DNA of 64,000 bases from NCBI GenBank assembly GCA_017506865.1, contig JAFCMP010000224.1:1053654-1117653 (forward strand). The letters run 5' to 3'. This stretch comes from Tribonema minus (Eukaryota; Sar; Xanthophyceae; Tribonematales; Tribonemataceae). Shown piece by piece: positions 1 to 11,805 of the stretch (position 1 is its first letter; each line of letters opens with the position of its first letter). The notes under the pieces were generated by a model, which saw only the letters and a list, made by a program, of their open reading frames with translations, did no database searches and had not been told where the DNA came from. The position numbers and the translations under genes were made by a program.

Positions 1-125
1 ACAAGACATCACGTAAGCGAGTTGTACTGCCACACACGCAGTCGCTGCCTGCCCAATGCCAATGCCGACACCCACCACAGCACTCACGCTACCTTGCGCC
101 CCTCAACCCCCTGTCGCGCTAGCAG

Positions 126-1151
126 GTGCCTGCAGCCATGGCCGCCCGCTTCCAGGAACTGTGTAACGCGAGCGGCCTGCAAGCTTTGCCCGCCCCGCAG
201 GCTTTGGCTCCGCATTCCCTTGTCGAGACGTTCAAGTACGTTTCGATACAGATGGCGGCAGCGGCTAGGACGTACATCAACGAGCATGGTGATGCGCGCC
301 GTCTGGCCATCACCAAGTGGGCCCTGTTCTCTGCCCTACAAGGGCATATGGCCGGCTTCCCAGACACGGAGGTGCAAGTATGTGTGTGTGTGTGTGTGTG
401 GATGGACGCATTCACCAGGTGGGCAGCACGCTCCACTGTGCGTTGAATTGTTCGGCGGGGGGTCGTTGATTTCGCGAGTGACTCACGAGCCAATGCCAGT
501 TGGTCGGTGAGGGCCCCACTGTGACCCCCGATTTCACATCGCATGGCACACAGAGGGGTCTGCGTCTGCAAGCAGCAGCAGCTGCAGCAGCCAGTATCCG
601 ATTCTGAGTCAGTCTCAATTTGCTGCCGCAATGAATATCGTTATCTGCGAGCAACACCTGCAGGCCCCCGCCCTTCTCAATGTAGCGCCTCAGCATGACA
701 CATGCAATTTGTTGTACTCAACAACGCTCGCAGGAAGGTGCACGAGTTGGCCGTCTGTGTCACGACCTGCATCGGTGCCGACTTCCACGGGCAGCTGCAG
801 ATATTGCTAGACCACCTGGGCTTCAGAGGCACCCAGGTGGATGACGAGGGCGACGTGCAGGAAGGCACGGACTTCATCAAGATAGTGGACATCTGGGGGG
901 TGGTGAGGGATCTGCCAGACAACAACCACGTTACCTGGCGCCGCCACCTGGCTGTGCTGCAGGAGCGCGATGATCTTGTGGAGCAGAGGACTTATTACCA
1001 GGACATGATGGGGGACCTCTTCGCGGCCTACGCCAATGACCCCGCCGCGCGCAACGCCGACAGGGATGCTCTGTGGGGCGTGCCCGCCCCACCCAAGCTG
1101 ACAGCACCCTTGCCACGCTACCAGATGCAGGCAGCCCTTCTGCCGCTATGA
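126..1151 (+). CDS. Possible 5' exons of the Fanzor-like gene
   Basis: Two open stretches look like exons. The first opens with ATG at 126 or 138 and runs to about 378, where a GTATGT donor begins a (TG)n-rich intron. The second follows an AG near 732 and reads to about 1140, where a GTGAGT donor sits. The second encodes a hydrophilic segment including WRRHLAVLQERDDLV. Fanzor proteins carry long divergent N-terminal regions ahead of the RuvC core, so these may be 5' exons of the gene whose core lies at 1.8-4.2 kb. No motif proves it. The exon 2 frame reaches a TGA at 1149 just before or at the donor, so either the exon ends earlier or an indel is present. A separate small gene is the alternative. 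Confidence 0.35.
378..400. repeat. (TG)n microsatellite in putative intron 1
   Basis: An uninterrupted TG-dinucleotide run directly after a GTATGT donor-like sequence. Confidence 0.85.
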
Positions 1152-2132
1152 CAAGAAGTGAGTAGTCGCCATACTCATCCCACCACCATGCAGCGTTCAG
1201 TGGCTTCGGCATTACTCGGTCTGGTGAGGAAAAAGAAAAAATGCAGCCCTCCTTTCATCAGCACTTCTCCTGCACATTGAATGATGATTGTCGAGGTGTT
1301 GTCGCACTGACTGTTGACCTGCGGTGACTTCAAAATCTCCAATTATCACAATGACTGCTCAGCCTTTCCTTTGTGTACAATATTCAGTACTGCTTTATAT
1401 ATAATCATTTCATCCCGCGGCAGGTCAGTCAGTGTGCATACAAGTCAAGCTAGTAGTGTGACTCATAAACAGTCTGAAGGGTCACGATATAGCAGCGCTC
1501 AATTAAAGAGTGGTCACAGTGCAAGACGGGTCTGACAGCTGGACACGGATGTAGTCGGTGGAAGGGCCGCTGCGTAACGCGGTTGCGCTGCTCGAGGCTG
1601 ATTGCTCTTGACACTTCGTTCACCTGCTCCTTGTCGCTTCACAATCGGTGCATGAACGGCCAGCTCTGATGAAAATTGTGGCGCACTCATTGCCGCTTAA
1701 GCGCATCACAGCAGTATAGTATAGCACATGGTGCCACGTTGCCTGCAATGCTGTGCGGTCGCTTGCAGATTCATTCTGAAGCCAGCTTTGTCATCCTGCC
1801 TTTGAACCGCAGGGCGACGTGCGACCTGTTTCCAGGGCTCGAGCAAGAACTGGACCGCCGGCGGCTGGGCATTTGCTGGTACCGCGCGTTTATGAAGCCC
1901 TGGGCAGGACGCGCATGTCACTACCATGCTGCAGCGCGCCAACCATTATGCCCGCAGTGAGAAGGGCATTGCGAAGGCCATTCACCTCGCCGGTGGCATC
2001 AGCAAGGCCCCGTGGCTCGTGGGCCCCTCCTTCGAGACGGGTGGCTACCAGCTCAAGCTGCAACTCGTCACCAGCACCATCTTGCACCCGGGTCCGCATG
2101 GCCTCACCAAACTCCACCGCGCTGGCTGCCAG

Positions 2133-2837
2133 GTAAGGTTGTATGTTGTGGTCATTGGGACTTTGCGGTGTTCTATTCCCAATAGGCTCAATGATATGAG
2201 GTTGTCTGGTCTCCGCAGCTGCAGTATGAACAGCTGCAGTATGAATATGCAAAGTGACTGTTCTGTTTTATTGAAGTATTATGCTGGCTACTAGTGGTCT
2301 GAGACTGGAGCCATGTGCCTTGGCCATCGGTGTTGCAGCACCAGCAGTAATTGCAGCACCAGCAGTAATTGCAGCACCAACCTTCATGCTGACACAGTGA
2401 TGCCGCCCCAGCGTACAATGAGATTTCCTACATGCTGTGAGGTGTATGATTATGACATATGTTATAATCAACTACATAGTATACTGCGTATAGCAACGTA
2501 TAATCTGATTTCATGTACTACAGTAAAGATTATCCAAATCTGAAGACAACCTTTGAGTAGTTTGTTGCTGCTTTGCGCACAACAGTGTCAACCTTCAATT
2601 GTTCAAGCATACCGTACCTGGCAACTTCAGCAGCATTGCCACTTCAACTTGAAGTTGCCCAACCTTGATGCCGGATGAAACACAGCATTCATTCATGCAC
2701 CCACGCATCTAGTGCATGCGCTATGGGCTTCAGCTTTCAACACCATGGCATATATGTTTAGGGTTAGGGTTAAGATTGGGCAGTACTCAGTCTGACTGAC
2801 TGCCCCCTGCCGGCGGCCGTGTTGTGTGATGTCACAG
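2133..2837 (+). other. Intron of the Fanzor-like gene
   Basis: Starts GTAAGG and ends CACAG; flanking exons join in phase 0. It contains two to three copies of an 18-bp unit (GCAGCACCAGCAGTAATT) at about 2334-2378 and a short interstitial TTTAGGGTTAGGG-like stretch near 2758. Confidence 0.6.
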
Positions 2838-3283
2838 GTTGGGAACGAGGACAAGCAGCTGGAGGCTGTGCTGCAGGGAGGCAACGGAGTTTTCCGTCTG
2901 GAGAAAGTACACAGGGAGGTGGGGGCTGACCCTGTGGGCTATGGCCCCGCTGACTCCCGGATGCGCCTGAAGGCTCTGAACGGTGTCGCGGTGACTGTCG
3001 TCAATCCCGGGCAGGTGCTTGCGGTTAGTGGAGCTGTTGCCCACGGCGAGCTCTGGCGACGCGAAAATGCGGCAGACTTTGTGCTGGATCCTGCGATTCG
3101 GCGTGCGGAGGTGTTGGAGGTGTCCGGCGAGTTGTACCGCACGTGGGCGCTGTCCATTTTGAACGAGCAGAAAGAGGCGGCCCGCCGCACCGCCAACGAC
3201 GAGTACAGAGATGCATGCACGGCGCTGGCGGGGGAGCACACGCGCACCTGCGACGTTGAGGTGAGCTGGGGCCAAGGAGTAGG

Positions 3284-3335
3284 CTAGCCCAGACTGAGTG
3301 CAGTCCTCACTAGCCCAGACTGAGTGCAGTCCTCA
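3284..3335. repeat. 26-bp exact tandem duplication inside intron 3261-3543
   Basis: Two identical 26-bp units, 3284-3309 and 3310-3335, just inside the donor of the GTGAGC...TGTAG intron. Confidence 0.9.
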
Positions 3336-4182
3336 CTTGGGCACCTGCTCTGCTCCAGTATCAGAGTCTCCTGCTTGTGCAGCGTCAGGCTGTCTGCCTG
3401 TGTGTGGCCTGCCTGCACCAGATGTCAGCATGCACCATCACGGCGTCCTTGGTACAGATTTGCTTGACGATCGTTTGAGTGCAGTGTGCTCAGCACTGAC
3501 CCTGTGCATCGCATGTCTGCTGCGTTGCTCTGCCCTTGTGTAGGTCCTCACTGACTACTACACCACCTTTGCTGAGCACGAGGACGGCATATACGATGAG
3601 CTGCTGCACCCTGCGCGGAGTGTTCAGAGGTTCATCCGTTTCAGCGCGCGGCAGAGGGCGGTCGCCAGGGTGGCGGAGGTGATGGCGCCGGTGTGACGGC
3701 AGCGGATGCCGCCCGAATGGAGACCCTGTCAGCAGCGGAAACAGAAGCACCGCAAGTGGCGGACCAACCGCCGGGACCGCCGGGCGGGACGGCGCGTCGT
3801 GTTCTTCGGTGTCGCCGCACGGGTGGCGGCGCGCGGCTGTCCTTCCATTCCCACCAAGGCGGTGGTGTGGCAGCTGGCGTGCCGTACAGTCATCATCATG
3901 GTGCCAGAGGCTTTCACCACCATCCGCTGCCCGGGGTGTGGCCAGCGCACTCAGCCAGGCGGCGAGCAGCACGGCCACAGGAATCGTGTGTGCAACCTGC
4001 CGCACCGCGTCTGCCCCATTCAGGCAGCCGCGAATGGCGGGAAGCAGGGGCTGATGGTCTTCAACCGCAACCGCAGCGGCGGCACCAACATGGGCATGCG
4101 TGGCGTGTGCGCGGTCTGCGGCGTGGAGGACATCATCCCGGGGTACCCTTGGATGGGGCCTGAGGGTGAGAGGAACGAGTAG

Positions 4183-5020
4183 ACAGTGGGTGGCATGGCG
4201 GGGAGCGTGGGGGGGGGGGGGTTGGGGGGAGGTGGATGGCGGGGGCAGTGGCAGTGCGGGGTAGTGCCCGTGGGGTAGTGCAGGCAGGTGCCGATGCTGC
4301 CTGTTGATGGTGGCAGCGGCACTTGTGACAGGGGTGGGTGCCTATTAGTAGCAGCAGGGGGGGGGGATGTTGCAGTAGCATGGTAGCTGGTGTAGCATAT
4401 GTACGTGTAGTGGGGTGTGGTCTGGAATGTACCCTCGAGGTTGCCAGCCCCCCACAGCTTTTCTTCAAACATTCATGACTAAGGGGCACAGCTAACGCCG
4501 GGCATATGTTGAACACAGGGGACCTTTTGGGCAACCAGGGGCCTCCCCCTGCCTTGGGAAGGGCAACCGCAGTCGGGCTTGTAAAACTCATTTGATCCCG
4601 CTATAATGAATCACTTGCCTGCCACTCCCTGCGTTATTGCTTTAATCATCAAGTTCAGAGCCGAGTGTGCACTTTAATTTGCATTGTCTGAGGTAGAGAC
4701 CGCTCCAGTGGCAAATTTGCTAGGATGCCTCCCTCACACAACTTGAACAGCTGCACACTTTATTACTCATCTGGCTTCCAGCGGATGTTTCAAGTCCGTG
4801 ATCGCCTCGACCTAAATGTTGTCTCATTCTAATGGATGCCCGCTGCTGCTGCAGCAGATCTCATGCAGTCAGAATCAGTTATTCTTGTTACACCGTGCCC
4901 GCAGCATTGTGCTCCACGGAGCAGGTCCAAGGCAGGCTGACATTACGTACCCATCACAGAGCTGTTACTGACAGACAACCATCACAGGCCTAGGCTGTCC
5001 TACTCGAAAAGAGCAGGCAC
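4183..5020. other. Non-coding stretch 3' of the Fanzor-like gene
   Basis: A strongly G-rich plus strand at about 4195-4260, with a long G run near 4210, could form G-quadruplex. Overlapping ORFs here are low-complexity shadows of this bias. No gene is recognised in the rest. Confidence 0.6.
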
Positions 5021-5261
5021 CGTTGTGCGTGCAGTACATGGCTGTCGCTCATTGCTGCGTGCAAATGCACGCATATGGCTTTCTTTTCGATTGAAGTGTG
5101 CCACTCCAAGTGTTCTTGCTACAACTGCAGCACCAACAGGACAGGCTTCTAACGTGTCTGCCCTCCATTTGAACTGGCATTGTCACACCTCAGAGATGTT
5201 GCTGACTCAAGCCGCACTCGGCTTGGCATGTGTGCAGGTGCGGCATTGAACACAACGAGTA

Positions 5262-5990
5262 TGCACATTGAACTGTATGATACATATCATACAGTTCATG
5301 GGCTGTATGTCTCTGTGCGGCAGTCAGTGCATGTGCTGTATGTCATTCAGCGTACATATCATACAGTTCATGTGCTGTATGTCTCTGTATAGAATCAGTG
5401 CATGCGCTGCATGTCTGGTACAGGTGCTGCACGATACAGGCCGTAGGCTATGTCCTGTGTGACCTATGATGCATAAGTAACATACAGTTCGTGGTCTGTA
5501 TGTCTCTGTGTTTCTGTTGTCCCTGTGTGGCATGTAATGCATCATGGACTATATGTGTTTCAAGTGCTGTATGTCTGATACATGTCATGGGCTGTATGCC
5601 CCTGTGTGGCGTGTAATGCATAACTATCACACAGTTTATGGGCTGTATATCATGAGTGTCAGTCAGTTCATGTGCTGTATGTCATTCACTGCATGTGCTG
5701 TATGTCTCATAGAGTTCATGGGCTGTATGTCCCTGTGTAGCATGCAATGAGTGTGCTGCATGTACACATCACGCAATTCGTGGGCTGCATGTATCTGGGT
5801 AGCATTCAGTACATGTGCTGTATGTCTCATACACTTCATGTGGCTGTATGTCCCTGTGTAGCATGCAATGCATGTGCTGTATGCAATGATTGTATTATTT
5901 AGTGCTTGGGTTCTATGTCACCTGCATAGTGTATCACAAAATCATGGGCTGTATGTCCCTGTGTAGCATACAGTGCAATTGCTGTCTTGG
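5262..5990. repeat. Degenerate minisatellite, about 12-15 irregular units
   Basis: The phrases CATGGGCTGTATGTC, CATGTGCTGTATGTC and CCTGTGTAGCATGCAATG recur every 40-60 bp with variable spacing. The several short ORFs across it are artefacts of the repeat. Confidence 0.8.
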
Positions 5991-6174
5991 TGTCTTGGTC
6001 TGCCGTCCGCGAGACGTGCATGCTTGCAATGTTGTCATAAAAGGCAGCACATCACAGGGGAAGACGAGTGTATTGTGTAGATAACCCGACAGTAGCCCCA
6101 AGAGTAGGCCTAGAGCAGGCCGATAGTAACCCGAGAGTAGCCCAACTTGCTATCGTGCTTACGCGGTGCCCGGC

Positions 6175-6630
6175 TCACCGCCAGACATACACCCGCGGTA
6201 TGCAGTTCACCGGAACAGCTGCGGGCTGAAACGCAATGTGTTTGAGAGTGACACCGGTAGGCATGTCAAAGAGGCTGTCTACCCCTCGCGTGTTGAAGTC
6301 ATTGATGCTCGTCCACTTCACAATCTCAGGGTAGAAGTCGTCATCATAAGGCGATGCGTCCCCCTTGACGAACCATGGAAGCACACACACATCTCTCCAG
6401 CATCCTGTGACCTCTCCATTGTGCCTGACGTCCAAATCGAAGCGTCCCTCCATCCCGTGGAACCCTATGACGATGCAGTGGCAACTTCGTAACGTCCGTT
6501 GCTCTGTCCACTGCAAGAAGGCGAGGGCGGCACACAGTGCTGTCTTTGCACTTGCAATGATGTCAACCGTGGCCGTGTCGACCGTGGCCATGTCCACGAC
6601 TGTGCTAGTGTCACAGTCATAATCAGACAT
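6175..6630 (-). CDS. Hypothetical protein, about 151 aa
   Basis: Single-exon ORF on the minus strand, starting at the ATG at 6630 (MSDYDCDTSTVV) rather than an upstream in-frame ATG, because this ATG follows an ACC context and a leader. On the minus strand about 80-90 bp upstream, the sequence GTATATATTTAAATA (plus about 6710-6725) resembles a TATA box. The product has an acidic, Thr/Val-rich N-terminus and a C-terminal half rich in aromatic and acidic residues (FVKGDASPYDDDFYPE). No domain, signal peptide or membrane segment was recognised. It could be a small lineage-specific gene or a chance ORF; the TATA-like box favours a gene. Confidence 0.4.
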   Translation of the reverse strand: MSDYDCDTSTVVDMATVDTATVDIIASAKTALCAALAFLQWTEQRTLRSCHCIVIGFHGMEGRFDLDVRHNGEVTGCWRDVCVLPWFVKGDASPYDDDFYPEIVKWTSINDFNTRGVDSLFDMPTGVTLKHIAFQPAAVPVNCIPRVYVWR

Positions 6631-6834
6631 GGTCCAGGTTCGTGAGTATGGAGTGAGTGAGGGACTGAGACTGTCGCACAAAAGATTCGGCAGGGCAATT
6701 TAATTTGAGTTTATTTAAATATATACCCCTGCAAACCACAAGTCATCAGGTCAGGTTCAAGTTGAAGGAGACCACGAACCTTTACAACAGATGTCAGGGG
6801 CTTCCCCCCAGGGGGGGTGCTTCTGCTGCTCCTT

Positions 6835-7225
6835 TGGCCTCGCATGTTTCCATGTTCTCATAAGACTTCAGGAGCAGCAATGGCATGTAGTGTATGAAGT
6901 GTGTGAGGTTCTCATATTTCAAACGCAAGGTCAGTGAGATTCTCATATCAGATAAAGGCCTGTCTGACCAGGTCGTACACTGAGCAATGTTCTTGTTTTA
7001 TAAGGAATCACAACCATGAGACATGTTAAGTCACCAAGTCTCTGAGGTTCTCATATTTCAGGTGTACAGCGTCAAGCACATGCAGAGGCATGATGAGTGT
7101 GCCAGCACAGTCTCACCTCAGCCTACTCTTATTAACTTCAAATGAAGATGGCGCAAGCGCAAAGCGTAGCAAGGAAACACATTCTGCATTTAGGTGTGTG
7201 TGTGTTGCTGCTACGTGTTGCGCAG
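6835..7225. repeat. Dispersed repeat, relative of 43903-44256
   Basis: Shares a long colinear series of blocks with 43903-44256: GCCTCGCATG, the 'agacttcaggagcag' block, GGCATGTAG-GTATGAAGTGTG, repeated GAGGTTCTCATATTTCA, TGAGCAATGTTCTTGTT, GAGACATGTTAAGTC and a terminal GTGTGTGTTGCTGCTAC. An old dispersed non-coding family, perhaps a remnant mobile element. Confidence 0.7.
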
Positions 7226-8880
7226 TGGTGTGGTGGGAGGCGATGTCGTGGGCGCCGGAAAGTGGCACTCGTCGGCAATCAAAACATAATGCAAGTAATG
7301 ACCTGTCTTTTCAGACAAGTGAATAATTTTGGAAGGTACACATTGAGCTTGGTTTCCACGCTTCTCTGGCCTTTTTTGTCCCTTACCTGCGGCTTGCCTC
7401 TGCCTCTGACACAAAGCCTTGTGTGCATGCGGTTTTGATTTACGTGTTGAGTTCTGCACTATAATTATTGCATCAGCCTCGGCATTAGCGGCGCCTGTAC
7501 CAGACTGGCCCAATCAGGCTAGGGCAACCATGTCTGCGAAACATGTTGCATCCTGGCAATTGAGAGTGCTGTTTCACATGTCACATTGATACACATGCCA
7601 ATCCTGAGCACTTTTGTAGAATACGGGGTAAAACATGTGTCCCTGGGCTCCTCTGCTTAACATGAGTGCGCCTCATGATGTGCACTGTACAAGGGTAGCC
7701 TGACTCTATGCCGTTAAAAGCCTTTCTGATAATCAGTCGTGCAAAGGAAGGCTTGAGCGAAGTTCAAGCTCCCCTAGTCTCATGTGTCTGACCAAACATC
7801 AGTAGGATCAGTGAAGCTTGGTGTTTAAGCTTTCCCTGTTCAAATGTCTCGATCAAATCAGTAGGGTATATGTTGGGTGAGTGTGTTTCAGATTTCCCCT
7901 ACTAGTATGTGTAGTACGTGCGTACACATCTTTGTGGCAGCCCTCCTGTATGATGTTTTGATTTGAAGATCCTGAGTCCGTGAGTCAACAAAGTAGCACA
8001 TGACTTCAAACGTGATCACAATACTTAGTCTTGCAGAGGTAGACTACCTCGCATCATGAGGCTGCACATGGTGAGTACTGATGATAGGGAAGGCTAACGC
8101 TCCATCAGGCTGATCTTACCTACAGATTCGAACTTCAACATTGATCCACTGTGATTCACATAAAAATCTAGCGAGCATCATACCTCGCCCCCTTAGGGTC
8201 AGTCTCTGAAAACAGCTTTTTACGATCAGCACGCGCTCAGGAGCTTCAATGACTTCATAATACTGTCAGACTTCAACTTTGTAGCTAGGGTGCATAAGGC
8301 GAGTACTCATGTTGGGGAAGCTTGAACCTCTCTCAGCCCGATCTTATCGTGATATTTGCCATTCCTGGTAGAGTTTTAAAAATGACTGCATATACCAGGC
8401 ACATTGCCAAACAACGGCAACTGTTACAGAAGGCAAAACACCAGAACACGCTCGCCTCTTCAAAGTATGTGGGGACTCTTCGAGTTGTATTAAAACCTTC
8501 CTACTACACACAGCATGAAACCATTGTGCATCAGGAACTTACACTCTGATTACTTCCACAGGCACCCGGAGCATGCACGCCACAGCGCCCTAGCCAACTC
8601 GTTGAACTGCTGATGTTGTAGGCACGGCGCACGATGCAGTATCATACCCTTGACAGTGCCCTGGACCGTACTCAAGGCCTGCTTGTGTTGTTGCCCATGT
8701 GCCCTACGCCTGTGTAGTAGAAACCGGCAGGGCCATCCTGCACACTCTGTGGAGTGCATCACGGGCCACAATGTTTGTGCTCTGAGTTGTCTGCGCATGT
8801 ACAAGCTGTGCATACGAGCTCGGAGCATTACAGTCTGCTGCAAGAGCGCTATCTGCCTATACTGCTGGTGGAGCGCGATC
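7226..8880. other. No recognisable gene
   Basis: Moderately AT-rich sequence with only short ORFs (largest about 100 aa, unsupported). No exon series, RNA gene or repeat family was recognised. Confidence 0.5.
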
Positions 8881-8990
8881 CGCATGTATTGGTGAGGGAG
8901 CAGCCCTTGCGTGTACTGCTGGGGGGGCGGCGCTTACATGTACTGTTGGGGGAGCGGCACATGCATGTACTGCTGGGGGGGCATCCTTGA
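8880..8990. repeat. ~32-bp tandem repeat, about 3 units
   Basis: The phrase TGTACTGCTGGGGGGGC and variants recurs three to four times. Read on the minus strand it encodes PPQQYMHVPLPQQYM at the C-terminal end of the decayed Gln-rich protein. Confidence 0.7.
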
Positions 8991-9683
8991 TGCTGCAGCC
9001 GTTGTAATTGTTGATGCGGCGGTGGAGGGTGCTGTGGAGACGGAGGGTGCCGACAATGCGTTGGTCTTATCTTGCTTACCCTGTACATGAGCCAGCACAG
9101 CAGCCAGTGTGGCTTGCGACGCAGCCGATGTGGCCTGCGCCGCTGCTGTGGCCGCTGCCATCTGCTCCATTGCAGCAGTCTGCCGCTGCTGCAGGATTAA
9201 CATGTATTTGCCACAAGGCATGGCGTGCGCCCCCCCCACCGTATGCGTCTGCACTTGCACCCCAACTGCTGATGCCGCCACCGCTGGTACCGCCGCCGCT
9301 GCTGACGCTCTCGCTGGCACTAGCAGTTGCCTCCGTCCCGTACCCGTCGTTGACCCGCTGGTACTTGGACGGGCGCAGGCACGATCTTGTTTCGGCGCTG
9401 TCATGCACATGGTCTTCTTTCCCATCCTCTTGTTCTGTTGCCGCAGAGGCCGATGACGAAGTCAGGCACAGGCTTTGCTCAGTCAGCGGCTATGATGGAC
9501 TCGCTCTGCTGGACTTGCAGCCGCATGGTACGGCACACGAAGGGGCTGACCAGGAACATGCGCGTCAGCTCCTTTGGCAGTGGGATGGAAGTGGGGAGGG
9601 GGTCGTTGAGGTTGCAGGCCCTCCCTTTGCCCTTCCCCATGGACTTCTTGTCGGCGGGCAAGTCGATGGTCTGGGACAGGCAC
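8934..9683 (-). pseudogene. Decayed member of the Gln-rich family (relative of 42440-43468)
   Basis: On the minus strand an acceptor CCTGTCCCAG precedes an exon starting TIDLPADKKS, with PLPKELTRMFLV following and then a stop (TGA) after SESIIAAD. A second open frame from 9425 encodes an Ala/Gln-rich segment (ILQQRQTAAMEQMAAAT). The first exon matches the start of the 42.4-kb gene in pattern (I-N/D-x-P-x-x-KK, then IP-x-P-x-EL, then F-x-x-R). That exon also begins directly after an acceptor. The ~150-residue middle of the intact relative is missing or unrecognisable here. Function unknown. Confidence 0.45.
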
Positions 9684-9699
9684 ACATGTAACAATCACA

Positions 9700-11515
9700 G
9701 CATCAGTGTACATCGCCATGCAAAGCCTTGCGGACAGAATGAGTACATCACGAGCTCAGACAACAAAGCCATGGCGTTGCACATTCAGCAACTGTTGCAG
9801 CATGCTTTGCTTTATGAGCACAATGGTTGTCTGGCACTGGGTAGTGGTAGGCAAAGGACGCAGCAAGCGGATCACAACCTGCTTTTATTGTTGACCATCT
9901 ACAAACCTGATGTGGTGCACACGCAGGCGAGCGCAGGTCACTTCCAATCTTGCCAAACTTCAACTTCAAATCTTGCTTGATGCAGCGCCTGGTGTGTCCT
10001 TGCTTCACAAAGCGTCAACGCCCACCACAACAGGTACTCGCCGTGGCACAACTCAAAGATAGCAAATCTGACAGAAGCCCAAATTAAATAGACCGCCCAT
10101 CCATTGCATTATCACATTACGTAGAACATATAGATGTGTATCATTGCACACCTGCACGACACAAAAAGAGGCACTTGATCTGAGTTGTGGGCACAGCTGC
10201 CAGCGTTGTCAGTGCACATTTACACATGTGCAATGATAGGGGTGACATACAGAACAGCATGTACAGCCTGGTGTATGGCTTGCCGATCTGATTCAGCAAT
10301 GGCATGGGCCCTAGGCCACACTTCAACATGCACATTGGCTCGACCTCACCTGCAGCAGCAGATGACGGGCATTGAATGCGAGCACGTATGATGCGTACGC
10401 AGAAGTGGTGGCGGGCCCGCCACTTTGAAAAAACTATGCTATTGTGTGGACAGCATCAGTGAGTGGGGGCAATGACGAGCACTGTTGTCTTGGAGCTACA
10501 ATGTTTTGAGCACTGTTGTCTTGGAGCTACAACGTCTCGACATCAGGCCGCGGTGTTAATGGGGCCTGTGTTAGGGCACATGCCTGTCTCTAGTTGATGG
10601 CTGTCACAGAAAGCATGCCTGATTGCAACAGAGCGGGCACAGGATCAGAAGACAACAGTGGCATGCTAGTTTGCAATGATTTGACTTTTTCGCCAAGGCA
10701 TCCGATTGTGAGACCCCAAGCCTGACTACGTTCCGCGTTTTATGACCAACATGGCATTGATTCGGTATGGACACTGCAGCGTAGTGCAATCTCTGCATCA
10801 ACTCCCAGCTTACTAGCGCTGTCACAGGCAGTGTGCTGCATGCCAGCTACAGCCAACTTGGTCCGATTAGGTGATGCTCTGTGCACAAATTCAACAGGAG
10901 CAGCACAGCACGTACAAGGTCTACTAAGTACATCTGTTTACATCTTTGAACTCTTCACCCGTGCACGATGTACTACTAGAAGTATGTTGGAACATCACAT
11001 CACAGATCATGCCACATCGTATTTATAAGACACTTGAGCGCTTTTACTTCACATGGATTGCGCTCTTAACACGCCGTATATGTGCACCGGGGTGCCGCTG
11101 CTGCGGCTGGGCTGGGGGAGCTGATCAATCATAAACAGGTACTTACCTACTTCTTTTGGAGAAGGCAGCGCCACAGGAGGAGTTTGTCCCTGTGAACCTG
11201 AGTGGCACAATGTCAGTGGTAAGCTGTGTGTGTACGCTGAACCGCACACCAGGCCTCGCACACGCACCCCATGTGCTGATCGTCCACTTGTCCAACGCCA
11301 GACTTGCGCTCTTATGATGCTGGACCAGCAATTGATCGGCACACCATGGCCAAACGGACGTGAACTCCAACAGAAAGTGCACCATGTGCATGCGCGCACT
11401 CGAGGCCAAGAGACAGTTATGCTAAAGGGTTGCTGCAAATTTCTGAAAGGGAGCCTTCCGCACAAGATTTCTATAAGAGAACGCGCACACTTTGAATCCA
11501 CATGTGCATGCCGAT
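9700..11515. other. No recognisable gene
   Basis: Short ORFs on both strands without supporting motifs. A tandem duplication of about 30 bp (GAGCACTGTTGTCTTGGAGC) occurs at about 10477-10536. Confidence 0.5.
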
Positions 11516-11805
11516 TACGAGATATGGTAGGACATGTGATAGGCCTGCACAACCTGCAATACTGGGGAGCAGGAGAGGCACTCGATTTGGTGTTTCAGCG
11601 ATGGTCCATACCTCGTGACATGGCCTTGTACACAATGTCGTTTTTGTAGGTACCTGTTCGTCGCAGTTGTCCGTCGCAGTTGTCCATAGTCAGCTCCTCA
11701 GTGACTCTGCCTGATGGACGGACGCCCGTATAGCGCAGTGCCCGCACACCTGATCGCATGTGGACAGAACAATCGTAGCACAGAGCAACGCGACGACTTA
11801 TATTT

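Larger units (their letters stand above)
1805..4182 (+). pseudogene. Fanzor (eukaryotic TnpB-like RNA-guided nuclease) core, catalytic Asp to Asn, in-frame TGA
   Basis: Three exons join in phase 0: about 1810-2132 (donor GTAAGG), 2838-3260 (acceptor CACAG, donor GTGAGC) and 3544-4182 (acceptor TGTAG). The joined product follows the Fanzor/TnpB order. GGYQLKLQL lies before RuvC-I. A RuvC-I strand GVAVTVVNPGQV follows, then a helical RF-x-x-RQRAV segment. Then come VVFFGVA, a RuvC-II strand VPEAFTTIRCPGCG with the Glu and first zinc-ribbon pair, later Cys pairs, and the RuvC-III signature FNRNRSGGTNMG. The family normally has Asp-Pro-Gly in RuvC-I and Arg-Asp in RuvC-III; here both Asp read Asn, so cleavage is probably lost. 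A TGA at 3694-3696 interrupts exon 3, with the same frame resuming. A frame change near 1920 also seems needed. It could be a decayed mobile gene or, less likely, a dead-nuclease derivative. Fanzor guide RNAs usually lie at the 3' end; none could be recognised. Confidence 0.68.

Noticed and set aside
2755-2776. TTTAGGGTTAGGG-like interstitial telomere repeat
   Set aside because: Only about two imperfect units inside an intron; too short to indicate a telomere relic.
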